This document shows, one piece after another, positions 63,910-64,000 of a DNA stretch of 64,000 bases. The notes under the pieces are model-generated. The model saw only the letters and a list, made by a program, of their open reading frames with translations. It searched no databases and had not been told where the DNA came from. How positions within the stretch are numbered: the stretch's first letter is position 1; every line of letters begins with the position of its first letter. Location of the stretch: NCBI GenBank assembly GCA_002189035.1, contig NEEC01000021.1:930001-994000 (forward strand). The letters run 5' to 3'. The translations under genes were made by a program, and so were the position numbers. This DNA comes from Utricularia gibba. Lineage: Eukaryota; Streptophyta; Magnoliopsida; Lamiales; Lentibulariaceae.

Positions 63910-64000
63910 CCCAAAGTCTAGCATCCTAATTCTGAGTGACCCAGAGCAGAGCCACCCTCCCCTACGGGGGAGCCTCCGTTTGTCGCCTGAGTCCCGATGC
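63910..64000. other. GC-rich segment at window edge with hairpin
   Basis: The sequence turns abruptly GC-rich. CTCCCC/TACG/GGGGAG at 63957-63972 forms a perfect 6-bp stem with a 4-base loop. It may be the edge of a further gene or element that continues past the window; nothing more can be said. Confidence 0.3.

Overview
This window is nuclear DNA from a flowering plant, most likely a eudicot. Genes are split by short AT-rich introns with GT..AG borders, intergenic DNA is very AT-rich, and nearly every gene I can read has a clear plant counterpart. I see no operon, phage, CRISPR or bacterial features. The species cannot be named from the sequence alone.

Layout. 1-1.6 kb holds repeats (one copy of a dispersed noncoding repeat, a GC-rich tandem array, a MITE-like inverted repeat). 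Then come a CHX cation/H+ exchanger (+, 1.6-4.2 kb), a proline-rich single-pass membrane protein with glycosylation-sequon repeats (-, 4.7-5.7), a SET-domain protein methyltransferase (+, 6.5-8.5), a DUF3326 protein (-, 8.9-11.0), mismatch-repair MSH2 (-, 11.8-16.6) sharing a promoter region with a LENG1-like Cir_N protein (+, 16.9-17.6), a small SAP-domain protein (+, 18.7-20.8), a damaged adenylosuccinate synthetase (-, 21.2-23.3), the phosphoglucan phosphatase SEX4 (+, 25.4-27.7), augmin subunit 7 (-, 28.1-30.3), a SEC24 COPII coat protein (-, 31.1-37.7), V-ATPase subunit C (-, 38.5-41.5), a TPD1-like secreted protein (-, 41.9-43.1), a GT14-type glycosyltransferase (+, 46.3-47.6), a SWI3-type chromatin remodelling subunit (+, 48.7-51.9), a two-HMA-domain metal-binding protein (-, 52.1-53.8), a small His/Pro-rich secreted peptide (+, 56.3-56.6), a divergent UDP-arabinopyranose mutase/RGP-like protein (+, 57.6-59.1), a mitochondrial gamma-carbonic-anhydrase-like protein (-, 59.5-61.1) and a Nudix hydrolase (-, 61.6-62.5).

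The genes are ordinary housekeeping genes placed next to one another and do not form a pathway; shared structure is limited to one head-to-head pair (MSH2/LENG1-like) and several tail-to-tail pairs. I did not find a convincing undescribed multi-gene system. The points most worth a second look are: (a) the splice sites of SEX4, with one U12-type intron and three GC-AG introns in one gene; (b) an adenylosuccinate synthetase with several independent lesions, consistent with a pseudogene; (c) single missing bases in C/G runs that break the frame of five otherwise well-conserved genes, which looks more like consensus error than gene death; (d) an RGP-like protein with a changed DDD motif; (e) a dispersed noncoding repeat present at both 0.1 kb and 24.5 kb.
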